A stretch of DNA of 64,000 nucleotides from Lacimicrobium alkaliphilum (GTDB lineage: Bacteria; Pseudomonadota; Gammaproteobacteria; Enterobacterales; Alteromonadaceae): contig NZ_NISX01000005.1 of NCBI RefSeq assembly GCF_002591895.1, positions 62,001-126,000 of the forward strand, given 5' to 3'. Made by a program: the position numbers and the translations under genes. Of the stretch, positions 28,171-37,452 are shown piece after piece (within the stretch, counting starts at the first letter, position 1; each line of letters opens with the position of its first letter). Under the pieces are notes generated by a model, which saw only the letters and a list, made by a program, of their open reading frames with translations, was not told the origin of the DNA and searched no databases.

Positions 28171-29460
28171 TTGCCACTACAATCCGCGCCGATTCGCTCA
28201 GGCATGGGCACAACAACCAAAAGAGACAGCAAGGTGGATAAGGCAGAATTCGTACAGATCCGTAAATTTATCGTCAAACTTGGCAAGATGTTGCACAAGT
28301 ACGGCACACCTGCGTTTCGTCAGGAAGCCCATCTGACCGAAGTGGCCACCTATCTGGGCGTGCATGCTTCTTTTATCTCCACCCCCACTTCCATGACCTT
28401 TGTGATCTGGAGTGACAAGCACGAGGACGAATATACCCATGCCGCACGGGTTCAGCCCGGTGATCTGGACTTAGGTTCACTGGCCCGCACCGATGAACTG
28501 GTCACTCAGCTATTGGAAGGTAAGCTGACATTAACTGAAGCCGACAGACTATTGAACGAAATAGACGCACTACCCAATCCCTATGGCAAACTGGCCACCG
28601 GTGGTGCTTTTTGTCTCTCCACTGGTGCTTTTGCCATGCTGCTGGGTTCTAGCTGGAATGACGTACTCTGGTCCGGCGCCATTGGCCTGGTGGTGTATTT
28701 TTGGGTACTTTGGGCCGCTAAATCTAAACGAGTAACCCATATGCTGGAGCCGGTAGTGGCAATGGTGGCGGGCCTGTTGGCATGTGCCATCAGCAGTTAT
28801 GTGGATAGCAGCATCAATATCCGTCTGGTGGTGTTGTCGTCGATTATCGTGTTTATTCCCGGGTTGGCTCTGGCGCTGGGGCTTGCTGAATTGTCTGCCC
28901 GGCATCTGGTGTCCGGTACTGCCAGGGTAATGGACTCGCTGATGTTGCTGTTCAAACTGTATTTTGGTGCTTTCCTGGGTGTATCACTGGGTCTGGGATT
29001 ATTCGGACAAAGCGAGTTTGTTCCACCCGAGCCCTTAGCCAGGTGGACTGCCTGGTTAGCGATACTGTTGCTGTGTACTGCTCTGGTTGTCATATTGCGT
29101 ATGCGCCTCAAACATGCCCCCTGGGCTTTACTGTCCGGATTTATTGCCTATGGCACCAGTATTATCAGCGCGCCTTATCTGGAATTAGGCCTGGCCACAT
29201 TTGTCGGTGCCTTCGCTGTAGGTGTTTATTCAAATCTTTTTGCCAGGCTGGCCAACTCACCGGCCAGTATCGTGGTTATGCAGGGGGTTATCGTACTTGT
29301 ACCCGGCTCCAAAACCTATATTGGTCTGAATTCTTTTGTCTCCGGGCAGGATTTTGTCCAGACTGAACATATAGGGCAGGAAACCTTTCTGATCTTTATG
29401 TCACTGGTAGCGGGCCTGATCTTTGCCAATGCCGTAATGCCTACCAAAAAGGCTCTTTAG
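28171..29460 (+). CDS. ThrE-type threonine/serine exporter family protein
   Basis: The cytoplasmic N-terminal DUF1212 domain (about 25-135, GKMLHKYGTPAFRQEAHL and ISTPTSMTFVIW) is followed by about ten membrane helices ending in FANAVMPTKKAL, as in fused ThrE proteins. The start may be TTG at 28171 (AAGG upstream, 429 residues) or ATG at 28204 (418 residues). Family members export threonine and serine. Substrate here is inferred. No operon partner is seen. Confidence 0.85.
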   Translation: MPLQSAPIRSGMGTTTKRDSKVDKAEFVQIRKFIVKLGKMLHKYGTPAFRQEAHLTEVATYLGVHASFISTPTSMTFVIWSDKHEDEYTHAARVQPGDLDLGSLARTDELVTQLLEGKLTLTEADRLLNEIDALPNPYGKLATGGAFCLSTGAFAMLLGSSWNDVLWSGAIGLVVYFWVLWAAKSKRVTHMLEPVVAMVAGLLACAISSYVDSSINIRLVVLSSIIVFIPGLALALGLAELSARHLVSGTARVMDSLMLLFKLYFGAFLGVSLGLGLFGQSEFVPPEPLARWTAWLAILLLCTALVVILRMRLKHAPWALLSGFIAYGTSIISAPYLELGLATFVGAFAVGVYSNLFARLANSPASIVVMQGVIVLVPGSKTYIGLNSFVSGQDFVQTEHIGQETFLIFMSLVAGLIFANAVMPTKKAL

Positions 29461-29612
29461 CTCAAGACTTTAAGGCTGTGGCTTTAGGTCCACTTGCCTA
29501 TGAACACCTGCCCAAAACTGGTATTCGTGATCACTGCCCTGCCCCTGGTAGTTTGTGAAAGCACAGAATGTGGCGTAGCATCGCTATACACTCGCTTTAA
29601 AGGGGACTAACT

Positions 29613-29999
29613 ATGTCGCGGGAATATCAGTGCTGGCATTGCGGAGAAGCTTTAACCGACCTTATTCTGCCGCTGTCGCGAAGAGAAACCTGTGCCCACT
29701 GCCAGGCTGATCAGCATGTGTGCAAAATGTGTGAGCATTTTGGCCCCAGAGGCTGCGAAGAGGAACGAGCAGAGTCACCATCTGATACAGAAAAGGCGAA
29801 TTTCTGCGACTACTTTAAACCCACCACTGATGCCTATAAAGGTGGCTATGTGGACAAGTCACGCCAGGCCAAAGCCGAACTGGCCGCTTTGTTCGGTGAT
29901 GAGCCGCCACAAGAAACAGATAAACAACAACCAGCGAACATGACCCCGGCAGAAATAGCAGAAGAAAAGCTGCGAAAAATGCTCGGCGGCGGTGATTAA
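29613..29999 (+). CDS. Small Cys-rich conserved protein, probable zinc-binding
   Basis: This 128-residue protein has paired cysteines: CWHC (7-10), CAHC, CKMC, then C and C at about 49 and 66 (FCDYFKP). The pattern suggests one or two zinc ribbons. The C-terminal third is acidic/Gln-rich with a final EEKLRKMLGGGD. A ribosome site precedes it (AAAGGGGAC). No function is known to me. Confidence 0.7.
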   Translation: MSREYQCWHCGEALTDLILPLSRRETCAHCQADQHVCKMCEHFGPRGCEEERAESPSDTEKANFCDYFKPTTDAYKGGYVDKSRQAKAELAALFGDEPPQETDKQQPANMTPAEIAEEKLRKMLGGGD

Positions 30000-30324
30000 C
30001 CAAAACACCGGAACAATAAAATTCACCAGGAAAGGCACACCGCCTCGCTGTTCAACCTTTATTATCCCCCTATAAACCGCTTCTTACTTCGTGGTTTAGT
30101 AAGGCTCTCCCTTTCGTTATGGTTTGAAAATTGCATTTTATGGTTTAAAAATTGAAAAACAGATAAAGGAATGACCGGTGGCTAGCTGCAGCAGGTGGTT
30201 GATTGAGCGTCTCCATGCCAGCCACGAACCAATTTGACCGGTTTGCCGTTCCCCCCGGCAAAACATTGCCGCCCGTTACCCGTTAAAGCAACAGGTTATC
30301 GACGCATTGCAAAAGGAGAGTAGC
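30000..30324. other. Intergenic stretch, no gene seen
   Basis: It is AT-rich around 30110-30165 with a short repeated phrase (ATGGTTT.AAAATTG) and then GC-rich. No complete promoter or terminator could be assigned with confidence. Confidence 0.4.
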
Positions 30325-31335
30325 ATGATTGACAGTATTCAGTTCAGCAACAGGTCTATCACCCTGTTGAACAGACGTCAGCTTAGTCAGGATGAAATTC
30401 AGCAGTTTGGTACATTGCTGGATCAGGCCAAAGCTCAGTCAGGCAGCGCTAAACAGCGCCTACTGGCACTATCCCCCGAACAACTGGCATTACTGCAAAA
30501 AGCCAATTCACTGGCAGATCCGATAAATCCTCGAGGGTTGTCCGAAGAGGGAGCCGCTAACCTTCTGAGTCAGCCGGACCATTCAGATAAGGTCGACCTG
30601 AATAATGATGGCATTGTAGAGGTGGGCCTGGCGAGATCGATCATTTTCCCGCCGGTCAATGCCCCCGAGCATGTCAAAGCCGCATGGGATAAGGCCACCG
30701 AAGGCATGGGGGAGATGGAAAAGGCATTACAGGGATTTCATATGCACCTTACTATCTATGGGATCCAGGTCGAAGGCATGCCTCAGAAACCGGTACTGCC
30801 ACCAGAGCAACAGTGGGGCCAACAAGGTGTGGCACAATTTTTCGGTCTGTTACGCGGTAACCTTGAGTTTCGGGTCAGCCGCGAAGGCTGGACTGAGCAA
30901 AACCGCGAACTTAAAGGGCTTTATGACCGTTTTGAAGATCAGCTTAGTTCCGCTTCAGGCAACCCGACACAGATTGCTGCAACTCAGGGACAGAGTCCTG
31001 GACAGGCGGCTAATCAGGAGCAGGCAAAGCAGAGCACTGCAACCACTGACAAAACGTACGAAGACATTATGCAACTGCTCATTGACGCCAGAATGGGAAT
31101 TGATCGCGAAAAACTCAACGAAATTGAAGAGCGTATTCAGACGGTCAGTAATGATGATAGTTTAAGCAGTGAGCAGAAGAAGCAACTGATCAGCATGCTT
31201 GAAAAGCAAAAAGAAGCCCTGTTAGAAGAGGCGCAACGTAACACCGTAGAAAACGAAAAGCGCAAAGCCCTGTTATCCGCCAACGGGGCGATGTATGAGC
31301 AACTAAAAGAAAACGCCCTGTATCAAATCCGATAG
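30325..31335 (+). CDS. Uncharacterised protein with one EF-hand-like loop
   Basis: This 336-residue protein of unknown function starts at the ATG at 30325 after an AAGGAGAG ribosome site. There is no signal peptide or membrane helix. Residues about 92-103 (DLNNDGIVEVGL) match an EF-hand/dockerin-type calcium loop. The central part is globular, followed by a Gln/Ser/Ala-rich linker (about 215-245) and a long helical, Glu/Lys-rich C-terminus. The 3' end overlaps the convergent gene by 33 bases. I do not recognise a family. Confidence 0.7.
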   Translation: MIDSIQFSNRSITLLNRRQLSQDEIQQFGTLLDQAKAQSGSAKQRLLALSPEQLALLQKANSLADPINPRGLSEEGAANLLSQPDHSDKVDLNNDGIVEVGLARSIIFPPVNAPEHVKAAWDKATEGMGEMEKALQGFHMHLTIYGIQVEGMPQKPVLPPEQQWGQQGVAQFFGLLRGNLEFRVSREGWTEQNRELKGLYDRFEDQLSSASGNPTQIAATQGQSPGQAANQEQAKQSTATTDKTYEDIMQLLIDARMGIDREKLNEIEERIQTVSNDDSLSSEQKKQLISMLEKQKEALLEEAQRNTVENEKRKALLSANGAMYEQLKENALYQIR

Positions 31336-31821
31336 AAACAGAATCTTGCTATTGGAGAGCTGACGGTAATCAAAATAGGGGCAGACGATCAATCTGTGCT
31401 CACGGTCTATAGCAAACTCAGGGTTAATCCACTCGAGACCATCGCCAAGCATCAGGGATTTAGCATAAGTGCGGCCCATAACAATATGCAGGCCAGCCGG
31501 ATCGCTGACATCGGGCGCATTAAAGCACAATGCGGTATCACTTCCTGCTTGCAACAGATATGAGTCCCGATATTGTTGCCAGCTTTGAGCATCCTGCCTG
31601 AAGCCAGATGCGTGGGGTAATGTAAACACTAATTTGGCATATACGTTAAACACCTTACGCCAGCCATTACCGCACGCCCGCCCAATATAGGCGATCTCCT
31701 GCCCCGCCAGCACGCGCATTCCATATTTATTATCCGCAAATCCATAGTCAGGGCGATTGGCGATATAGACTTTTAATCTGGCGTTACGCTCTCCTAACCC
31801 GCTAAGCAAATTTTTTGTCAT
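31303..31821 (-). CDS. Conserved hypothetical protein
   Basis: This 172-residue soluble protein has no signal peptide. Motif-like stretches are RNARLKVYIANRPDYGFADN, GWRKVFNVYAKLVF and HIVMGRTYAKSL. It lies 32 bases past the DUF533 gene on the same strand and its end overlaps the convergent unknown gene. Function is unknown. Confidence 0.7.
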   Translation of the reverse strand: MTKNLLSGLGERNARLKVYIANRPDYGFADNKYGMRVLAGQEIAYIGRACGNGWRKVFNVYAKLVFTLPHASGFRQDAQSWQQYRDSYLLQAGSDTALCFNAPDVSDPAGLHIVMGRTYAKSLMLGDGLEWINPEFAIDREHRLIVCPYFDYRQLSNSKILFLSDLIQGVFF

Positions 31822-31853
31822 TGTCTTTTCCGGCCTTACAGATGCTTGTTGGT

Positions 31854-32546
31854 CTATCGGGCAGATCGCAATGCCTCACCCGCCTGAGCATACAGTTCCT
31901 GTTGCAGGGCCGGATCCAGTCTCATTTGTCGGGCCAGTTCCTGCAGGTAGGTGCGTTCCATATAGTTTTGCTCATCAACCACCAGCAAACTGGCCAGATA
32001 CATTTCTGCAGCGATTTCCGGGGTACTGGCAGCACTGGCGATTTCGGCCGGATCAAGGGGTTTAGCCAGCTCCAGTTGCAGCCATTGGCGGGTATCCTGC
32101 TGGTTATCGAGTTTGGCCATTTCTTCATTGATTAGCTGCCGCTCACGTTCATCGATATGTCCGTCTGATTTGGCCGCACCAATCAGTGCGCGTAAAATTG
32201 CCAGTGAATGTTGTTCGGCCTGCGCATCGGGCAGGCGATCAATAGTTTGTGGTTCAGCAGCCGGGTTATTCTGTTTCTGCTGGTAAGCAGAATAAGCTTT
32301 GTAAGCCACAACACCGAGCGCGGCGAGTCCGCCATAGGTAAGTACCTTACCACCCATTTTTCGCCCCTTTTTACTGCCCAGCAACAATCCCAGCGCGCCT
32401 CCCGTGACAGCGCCGCCGCCAAATCCGGACATCAGCCCCGATAACCCGCTTCCCTGCCCCTTCGTTGAGGTCTTCTGATCTTTCACCTGGCCAAGTAACT
32501 GGTCACCGGATTTCATTAACTGATCGAGCAATCCTTTTGTATTCAT
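31854..32546 (-). CDS. DUF533/YebE-like membrane protein with TerB-like domain
   Basis: The 230-residue protein has a Gly-rich segment and a hydrophobic helix (about 35-85, SGFGGGAVTGGALGLLLG and YGGLAALGVVAYKAY). It then has a C-terminal TerB-like helical domain (about 110-225, ALIGAAKSDGHIDERERQLI). E. coli YebE is of this type and is an inner-membrane protein of unknown role. It precedes the 172-residue unknown gene in one unit. Confidence 0.85.
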   Translation of the reverse strand: MNTKGLLDQLMKSGDQLLGQVKDQKTSTKGQGSGLSGLMSGFGGGAVTGGALGLLLGSKKGRKMGGKVLTYGGLAALGVVAYKAYSAYQQKQNNPAAEPQTIDRLPDAQAEQHSLAILRALIGAAKSDGHIDERERQLINEEMAKLDNQQDTRQWLQLELAKPLDPAEIASAASTPEIAAEMYLASLLVVDEQNYMERTYLQELARQMRLDPALQQELYAQAGEALRSAR

Positions 32547-32717
32547 GAGTACCTCGCAGAACGTCTTTAATTAATGACAGAATAATTATGCCGCCGAACA
32601 TTATCGTTTTCATGTCAATACGCCGGTATTTTGTAAAAGTTCTTTTTCGCTCCGACACTTATCATCGTGGCCTTTCTTTAAGGTCGCTGGTAAACTTTTA
32701 CTCCCATTCAGCAGCAG

Positions 32718-33812
32718 TTGGCATCGATGACTTTTCATTCCCCTCCCAAACAATATTTATGGATATGGCTACTATGCTTAGGCGCTTTTTTCTGTGTCTG
32801 GCTGTATTTAGTTATCGGTCAGAATCTGTGGTCAGAGGCTGTGGCCCACTGGCCAATGGCCCTGGCGATGGCCATTGGCAGCTATGCGGCAGGATCCACG
32901 CCTATGGGGGGCGGCACCGTAGGTTTCCCGGTACTGGTATTATTATTCGACCTGCCTGCCAGCCTGGGGCGGGATTTCAGTTTCGCGATTCAGTCCATCG
33001 GTATGATCAGCGCCAGTATTTTTATTCTGTGCCGGCGCCAGCCGCTGGCCTGGGCTATTTTACAGGGTGCCATGTTGGGTGCCCTTATCGGTACGCCACT
33101 GGGAATATTCTTTATCGCTCCATATATTCCTGAGCTTTGGATCAAACTCACCTTTGCGGTGGTTTGGGCAAGTTTTGGTCTGCTGCATTTATACCGGCTA
33201 AGTGAAATAGCCGGGCATAGTGGTATGACGGAATTTGATGAGAACTGGGATTTTCGTCTTGGCCTGTGGGTAGGTCTGCTGGCCGGGGCCACCGTCGTCG
33301 CCGTCACCGGAGTAGGTATCGATATGGTGTTGTATACGGCGCTGGTATTGTTATGCCGCGCTGACCTGAAAATAGCCATCCCCTCTTCTGTGGTGATTAT
33401 GGCCTATACCTCTGTGCTGGGCGTACTGGTGAAAACCACGCTGGGCGAGGGATTGCAGGCCGGCACCTTTGAAAACTGGCTGGCAGCAGCCCCGGTGGTG
33501 GCAATAGGTGCGCCGCTGGGTGTCTTTATTGTCGCCCGTATTGGTCGAAAACCCACACTGTTAGTGGTAGCAACGCTCTGCGTTGGCCAGTTTGTGTGGA
33601 CTTTGTTTAACGAACAAAAAGTTCTTGGCATTCCCGGCATGCTGATATCACTGCTGGCTGTGGCAGTTTGTTTATGGGGCTTTGAGGGCCTGAGGCGCTG
33701 GGGCGCGAGGTTAGTTGGTGAGCAAACTGAAGAAAAAAGCCTTAAAAACCAACTCATTCCGGGCAAGCCCGAATCCGCAAATCCCCCCGGTAATAAGAGC
33801 TCAGCCCTTTAA
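32718..33812 (+). CDS. TauE/SafE family transporter
   Basis: This membrane protein of about 361-364 residues has roughly eight to ten helices and two homologous halves, of the sulfite/sulfoacetate exporter type (PF01925). GSYAAGSTPMGGGTVGFPVL and AGATVVAVTGVGIDMVLY are the repeat signatures. The start may be TTG at 32718 or ATG at 32727. The C-terminal tail is polar. The substrate is unknown. Confidence 0.82.
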   Translation: MASMTFHSPPKQYLWIWLLCLGAFFCVWLYLVIGQNLWSEAVAHWPMALAMAIGSYAAGSTPMGGGTVGFPVLVLLFDLPASLGRDFSFAIQSIGMISASIFILCRRQPLAWAILQGAMLGALIGTPLGIFFIAPYIPELWIKLTFAVVWASFGLLHLYRLSEIAGHSGMTEFDENWDFRLGLWVGLLAGATVVAVTGVGIDMVLYTALVLLCRADLKIAIPSSVVIMAYTSVLGVLVKTTLGEGLQAGTFENWLAAAPVVAIGAPLGVFIVARIGRKPTLLVVATLCVGQFVWTLFNEQKVLGIPGMLISLLAVAVCLWGFEGLRRWGARLVGEQTEEKSLKNQLIPGKPESANPPGNKSSAL

Positions 33813-33827
33813 CCTAAAGGGCTGAGC
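33799..33827 (+). terminator. Hairpin at the end of the TauE-like gene
   Basis: GCTCAGCCCTTT and AAAGGGCTGAGC form a perfect 12-bp stem overlapping the stop codon. No T-run follows, so it may act in mRNA stability or as a weak terminator. Confidence 0.6.
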
Positions 33828-33971
33828 GTATGCCACATTATTCCCTCACCGCATTATAAGTATTATTTCTTATACCAGGGTACAAAACTGCCCCCTGTTT
33901 GCCGCCGCTGCTTTTTCATACGATAGATTCCGTCAAGACAGTTACACTTTAAAAACTTAAGAGGCAATATT

Positions 33972-34367
33972 ATGAAAAAGTCAGCAATCGCAATTATCAC
34001 TACCCTTTCAGCTTTGGTTTTCGCTCCTGCAAGCTTTGCAGATATCAACGACGACCTGGCTAACATCTGCACTATCGTTAAAAACGATGACAAATCTGAA
34101 CTGCGTAAAAAACTGCGTCAGGTTCAGAACGACTACAGACTGCGCCTGGGTGACTACTACACCGGCATCAGCTGTGGCGGTAGCAGCTTAATTCGTTACT
34201 CAATGGAGAACAGCTCTGTTGAGACTGGCACCTACATGATCAAGCGCATGAGCAAAACAGATCTGACCGGTGCCGAGAAAGACGGTATGGAACTGAAGCA
34301 ATGGGCCGAGACCAACGGCCACCTGAGCACCGAAATCGGTCAGGAATTGTTATCACGTATCAGCTAA
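33972..34367 (+). CDS. Small secreted DUF3718-type protein
   Basis: This 131-residue protein has a clear signal peptide (ends about SFA/D, residue 23) and two conserved cysteines (NICTIVKND and ISCGGSSL) that probably form a disulfide. A strong ribosome site (AAGAGG), regular codons and a strong terminator suggest high expression. The family is frequent in Alteromonadales and Shewanella with no known function. Confidence 0.8.
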   Translation: MKKSAIAIITTLSALVFAPASFADINDDLANICTIVKNDDKSELRKKLRQVQNDYRLRLGDYYTGISCGGSSLIRYSMENSSVETGTYMIKRMSKTDLTGAEKDGMELKQWAETNGHLSTEIGQELLSRIS

Positions 34368-34393
34368 GTATTTGAAGCTTCTCCCTTTTTCCC

Positions 34394-34422
34394 AATCCCG
34401 CCACATGGCGGGATTTTTTTTA
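34394..34422 (+). terminator. Rho-independent terminator after the DUF3718 gene
   Basis: AATCCCGCC (34394-34402) and GGCGGGATT (34407-34415) with an ACAT loop are followed by a run of eight T residues. It overlaps the very end of the convergent binding-protein gene. Confidence 0.92.
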
Positions 34423-35172
34423 TTCCGGGGTATCGTTGAGCTGATACTTCTCTGCCAATCTCTCTATGGTTAAATTCTGTTCCACCAAAAACAAGTCAAA
34501 CTCTGCCAGCATTTCCAGCGCTTCAAGGGTGGATACGTGGTACCAGACACTGGACTGAGGCAAGTGTTCTGCCACCACCAGCATGTTTTCTAAGCCCAGC
34601 TCAGTAAGGTGATGCATGGCGACATGATATTCCACTTCAGCGGCATCAACCCTGCCTTTTAACGCCATCATCGCTGCAACACGGGTATTCTGTACTTCCA
34701 CAAACTGATAATTATGCTGAGACTGGAGTGCCATCCATTTCGTTGGCGTAAAACCGCGGACAATTGACACGGATTTCACCTGCTCAAGACGGATTGTCTG
34801 AGCAGCCGGTAACACCAGCGCCACTCCTCTGTTCAATACCACAGGCTGGCTATAGTGACGCCCGTCATCTCCCTCACGTAATGCCTGCCATTTCGGGTTG
34901 TCAGGATAAACAAAGTCCACCGAACGATGAATTTCTCTCGATAAACGCTTTACCGGCAGGGGCACAAATTCCAGTTCAATCTGATTTGCCTCAGCGAAGA
35001 GTCTGAACAGGTCACCGGCAAAACCGCGCAAGGTACCACTGGTGATGTCGTAGTGAGGGTAATGATTAATCGCCTGAACACCAATGGTCAGTTTCGGCTT
35101 TGTGACCGGTGGCGCAGCGAAAGACAGCCAGCTAACAGTAAGCAGTCCTGCCAGACAAATCACCTGGCGCAA
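34420..35172 (-). CDS. Periplasmic solute-binding protein-like, family 3
   Basis: The 250-residue protein has a signal peptide (ends about SFA/A, residue 19) and a family 3 binding fold (KLTIGVQAINHYPHYD, GFAGDLFRLFAEANQIELEFVPLPVKRL). As with the protein at 15142 there is no transporter nearby. Ligand unknown. Confidence 0.75.
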   Translation of the reverse strand: MRQVICLAGLLTVSWLSFAAPPVTKPKLTIGVQAINHYPHYDITSGTLRGFAGDLFRLFAEANQIELEFVPLPVKRLSREIHRSVDFVYPDNPKWQALREGDDGRHYSQPVVLNRGVALVLPAAQTIRLEQVKSVSIVRGFTPTKWMALQSQHNYQFVEVQNTRVAAMMALKGRVDAAEVEYHVAMHHLTELGLENMLVVAEHLPQSSVWYHVSTLEALEMLAEFDLFLVEQNLTIERLAEKYQLNDTPE

Positions 35173-35278
35173 ATTTTTCTCCTGCAGTGGTCACAACACT
35201 AAAAACTATGCGACATTAAACAACACCATACCAATACAGTAAGTTACGCTGAGTATATTGCAACTTTAGGGAGCAGAT

Positions 35279-36196
35279 ATGGGCAAAGGTACACACGAAT
35301 ATCAGGATGATCCCAGAAATGAGAATATTCTGATCAATATCAATGGCGAGTTGCTACCGCGTCAGGAAGCCAAAATATCGGTGTTTGACAGTGGCTTTAT
35401 TCTTGGTGACGGGGTCTGGGAAGGGATCCGGTTACATCAGGGAAATCTGGCTTTTATCAACCAGCATATGAAAAGACTTTATGACGGTGCCAAAGCGCTG
35501 GATATGGACATTGGCATCAGCCAGCAAGAGATGGTCGAACGTATTAAACGCACCTGCGATGCCAACGACATGCATGATGGTGTTCATATTCGTTTAATGG
35601 TCACCCGGGGTATTAAAGCCACTCCTTATCAGGATCCACGGATGACCGTCGGCGGAGCAACCATCGTCATTATTGCCGAATTTAAAACACCGCTGGTACA
35701 GCCTGATTTTGCCGGAATTCGTTTATTTACCAGCCACGTGCGCCGCGGGTATCCCGATGTTCAGGATCCCAAACTCAATACGCACTCCAAACTGAATTGC
35801 ATCTTTGCCTGCATTCAGGCCGCGAAAGCCGGTGCTGACGAGTCATTGATGCTGGATCCTCACGGTTTTGTAGCCACCTGCAATTCCACACACTTCTTTA
35901 TCATCCGTGAAGGTGAAGTGTGGACCTCAAGTGGCGACTATTGTCTGGATGGCATTACCCGGCGCAATGTCATCAACCTGTGCAAACAACACCAGATACC
36001 GGTGTATGAGAAAAACTTTAGCCTGTCTGAAGTGTATGGCGCGGAAGAAGCCTTTGTCACAGGCACGTTCGCCGGATTGACGCCAGTGCGTGAAGTAGAC
36101 GGGCGTCAGATTGGTAATCGGCAGTACCCCCTTATAAAACAGTTACAGCAGCATTATCTGAGTATGATCGAACAACAACATGGGAGCAGCCTATGA
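35279..36196 (+). CDS. Class IV aminotransferase (BCAT/DAAT-like)
   Basis: This 305-residue PLP enzyme has INGELLPRQEAKISVFDSGF and GDGVWEGIRLHQG at the N-terminus and the PLP Lys in NTHSKLNCIFA. CNSTHFFII and TRRNVINLCKQ follow later. It is fold-type IV, either branched-chain or D-amino acid type; substrate cannot be told. It overlaps the next gene by 4 bases (ATGA), so the two act together or are co-regulated. Confidence 0.87.
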   Translation: MGKGTHEYQDDPRNENILININGELLPRQEAKISVFDSGFILGDGVWEGIRLHQGNLAFINQHMKRLYDGAKALDMDIGISQQEMVERIKRTCDANDMHDGVHIRLMVTRGIKATPYQDPRMTVGGATIVIIAEFKTPLVQPDFAGIRLFTSHVRRGYPDVQDPKLNTHSKLNCIFACIQAAKAGADESLMLDPHGFVATCNSTHFFIIREGEVWTSSGDYCLDGITRRNVINLCKQHQIPVYEKNFSLSEVYGAEEAFVTGTFAGLTPVREVDGRQIGNRQYPLIKQLQQHYLSMIEQQHGSSL

Positions 36197-36921
36197 CAAT
36201 ACGGATCGCCATGTGGTCAGGACCACGCAACATCTCTACCGCCATGATGAGAAGCTGGGAGAACCGTCCGGATACAGAAGTGGTGGATGAACCCTTTTAT
36301 GCCAGCTTTTTAAATCAGACCGGGGCCGTTCACCCTCACCAGGATGAAATACTGGCGGCACAGAGCAGCGATTTCGATGCCGTTGCCCGCGAATTAAGTC
36401 AGGGGCCGGTATCTTCGGCGCTGCAATATCAAAAGCAAATGACCCATCATATTCCCGGGCAGGCAGATATGAGCTGGTGTGCTTCGTTACGCCATTGTTT
36501 TCTGATTCGTCATCCGGACAAAGTGGTAGACTCGTATTCCCGCAGCATGGGCCAGTGCAACGCAGCCGATATTGGTATCGAACGTCAGTACACTCTGTAT
36601 CAACAACTATGTGAAATCAGCGCTCAGAAAATTCCGGTAGTGGACTCAGATGCACTCCTTCGCTCACCAGAACCCATGTTAAAAGCGATTTGTACGGCGC
36701 TTGGCGTTACCTTCTACCCGCAAATGCTCAAATGGCCAAAAGGAAAACGTGACGCAGACGGTGTTTGGGCACCTCACTGGTATCACTCTGTAGAAGACTC
36801 TGAAGGTTTCTCCCCGCCACGTGATAGCCTGCCAGAGCTGACTGAGCAACAAAAAGCCGTCGCTGAAAGTTGCATGCCGTATTACCTGAAAATGAAACAA
36901 CGGGCACTGGAGCCGGAGTAG
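36193..36921 (+). CDS. Sulfotransferase-like P-loop protein
   Basis: The 242-residue protein has an N-terminal P-loop-like WSGPRNISTAMMRSW (PAPS 5'-phosphosulfate loop type), then VVDEPFYASFL and a FLIRHPDKVVDSYSRS segment typical of sulfotransferases. It is translationally coupled to the class IV aminotransferase. In plants and some bacteria these two domains are fused as a BCAT-like protein of unknown role, so a physical or functional partnership is likely. Confidence 0.8.
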   Translation: MTIRIAMWSGPRNISTAMMRSWENRPDTEVVDEPFYASFLNQTGAVHPHQDEILAAQSSDFDAVARELSQGPVSSALQYQKQMTHHIPGQADMSWCASLRHCFLIRHPDKVVDSYSRSMGQCNAADIGIERQYTLYQQLCEISAQKIPVVDSDALLRSPEPMLKAICTALGVTFYPQMLKWPKGKRDADGVWAPHWYHSVEDSEGFSPPRDSLPELTEQQKAVAESCMPYYLKMKQRALEPE

Positions 36922-36954
36922 GGTTTTAGTACACAGAATCCGGACGCAGGGACG

Positions 36955-37452
36955 CTAATCCAGATCCTTAAGAGGCCAACTGACGATATAGTCTTCAAAA
37001 TCGTCCAGCGAGTACTCGTCATCGGGCACCGTTTTTCCGCGCACCGAGATGCCAGCCTTGTGCATGGCTGATTTCTTGTTTTTATGCAACAACGGATGCC
37101 ATGAGGGCAGCCCACGGCCTTCATAAATGCGCCGATAACTGCAACTTGGTGGCATAAAAAAGATGTCTTTGAGGTTCTCTTTGGTCAACTTGACGCAGTC
37201 CGGAACCAGTTGGGTGCGCTTTTCATACTGCGTGCACTGGCAGGTTTTGGTATTCAGTAAATGGCAGACAATATTGGTGTAATGCACTTCCTCACCAGGC
37301 TTAATTTCGGCTGTAGGCTCGCCCTCCCCCTCATCGTCTTCGATGAATTTCTGCAGACAGCACTTACCACACCCATCACACAGGGCTTCCCATTCCCTGT
37401 CGTTCATTTGCTCCAGCGTCTTATGTTCCCAGAACTTATCTTCAGTCACCAT
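36955..37452 (-). CDS. ycgN: YcgN-family Cys-cluster protein (UPF0260)
   Basis: This 165-residue protein has the CDGCGKCC motif near the N-terminus, further Cys in IVCHLLNTKTCQC and PDCVKL, and PPSCSYRRIYEGR. The pattern suits a metal- or Fe-S-binding site of the zinc/iron-chelating (CxxCxxCC) family. The ATG at 37452 overlaps the upstream gene by 11 bases. It is the last gene of the ycgL-mltB-ycgM-ycgN run. Confidence 0.87.
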   Translation of the reverse strand: MVTEDKFWEHKTLEQMNDREWEALCDGCGKCCLQKFIEDDEGEGEPTAEIKPGEEVHYTNIVCHLLNTKTCQCTQYEKRTQLVPDCVKLTKENLKDIFFMPPSCSYRRIYEGRGLPSWHPLLHKNKKSAMHKAGISVRGKTVPDDEYSLDDFEDYIVSWPLKDLD

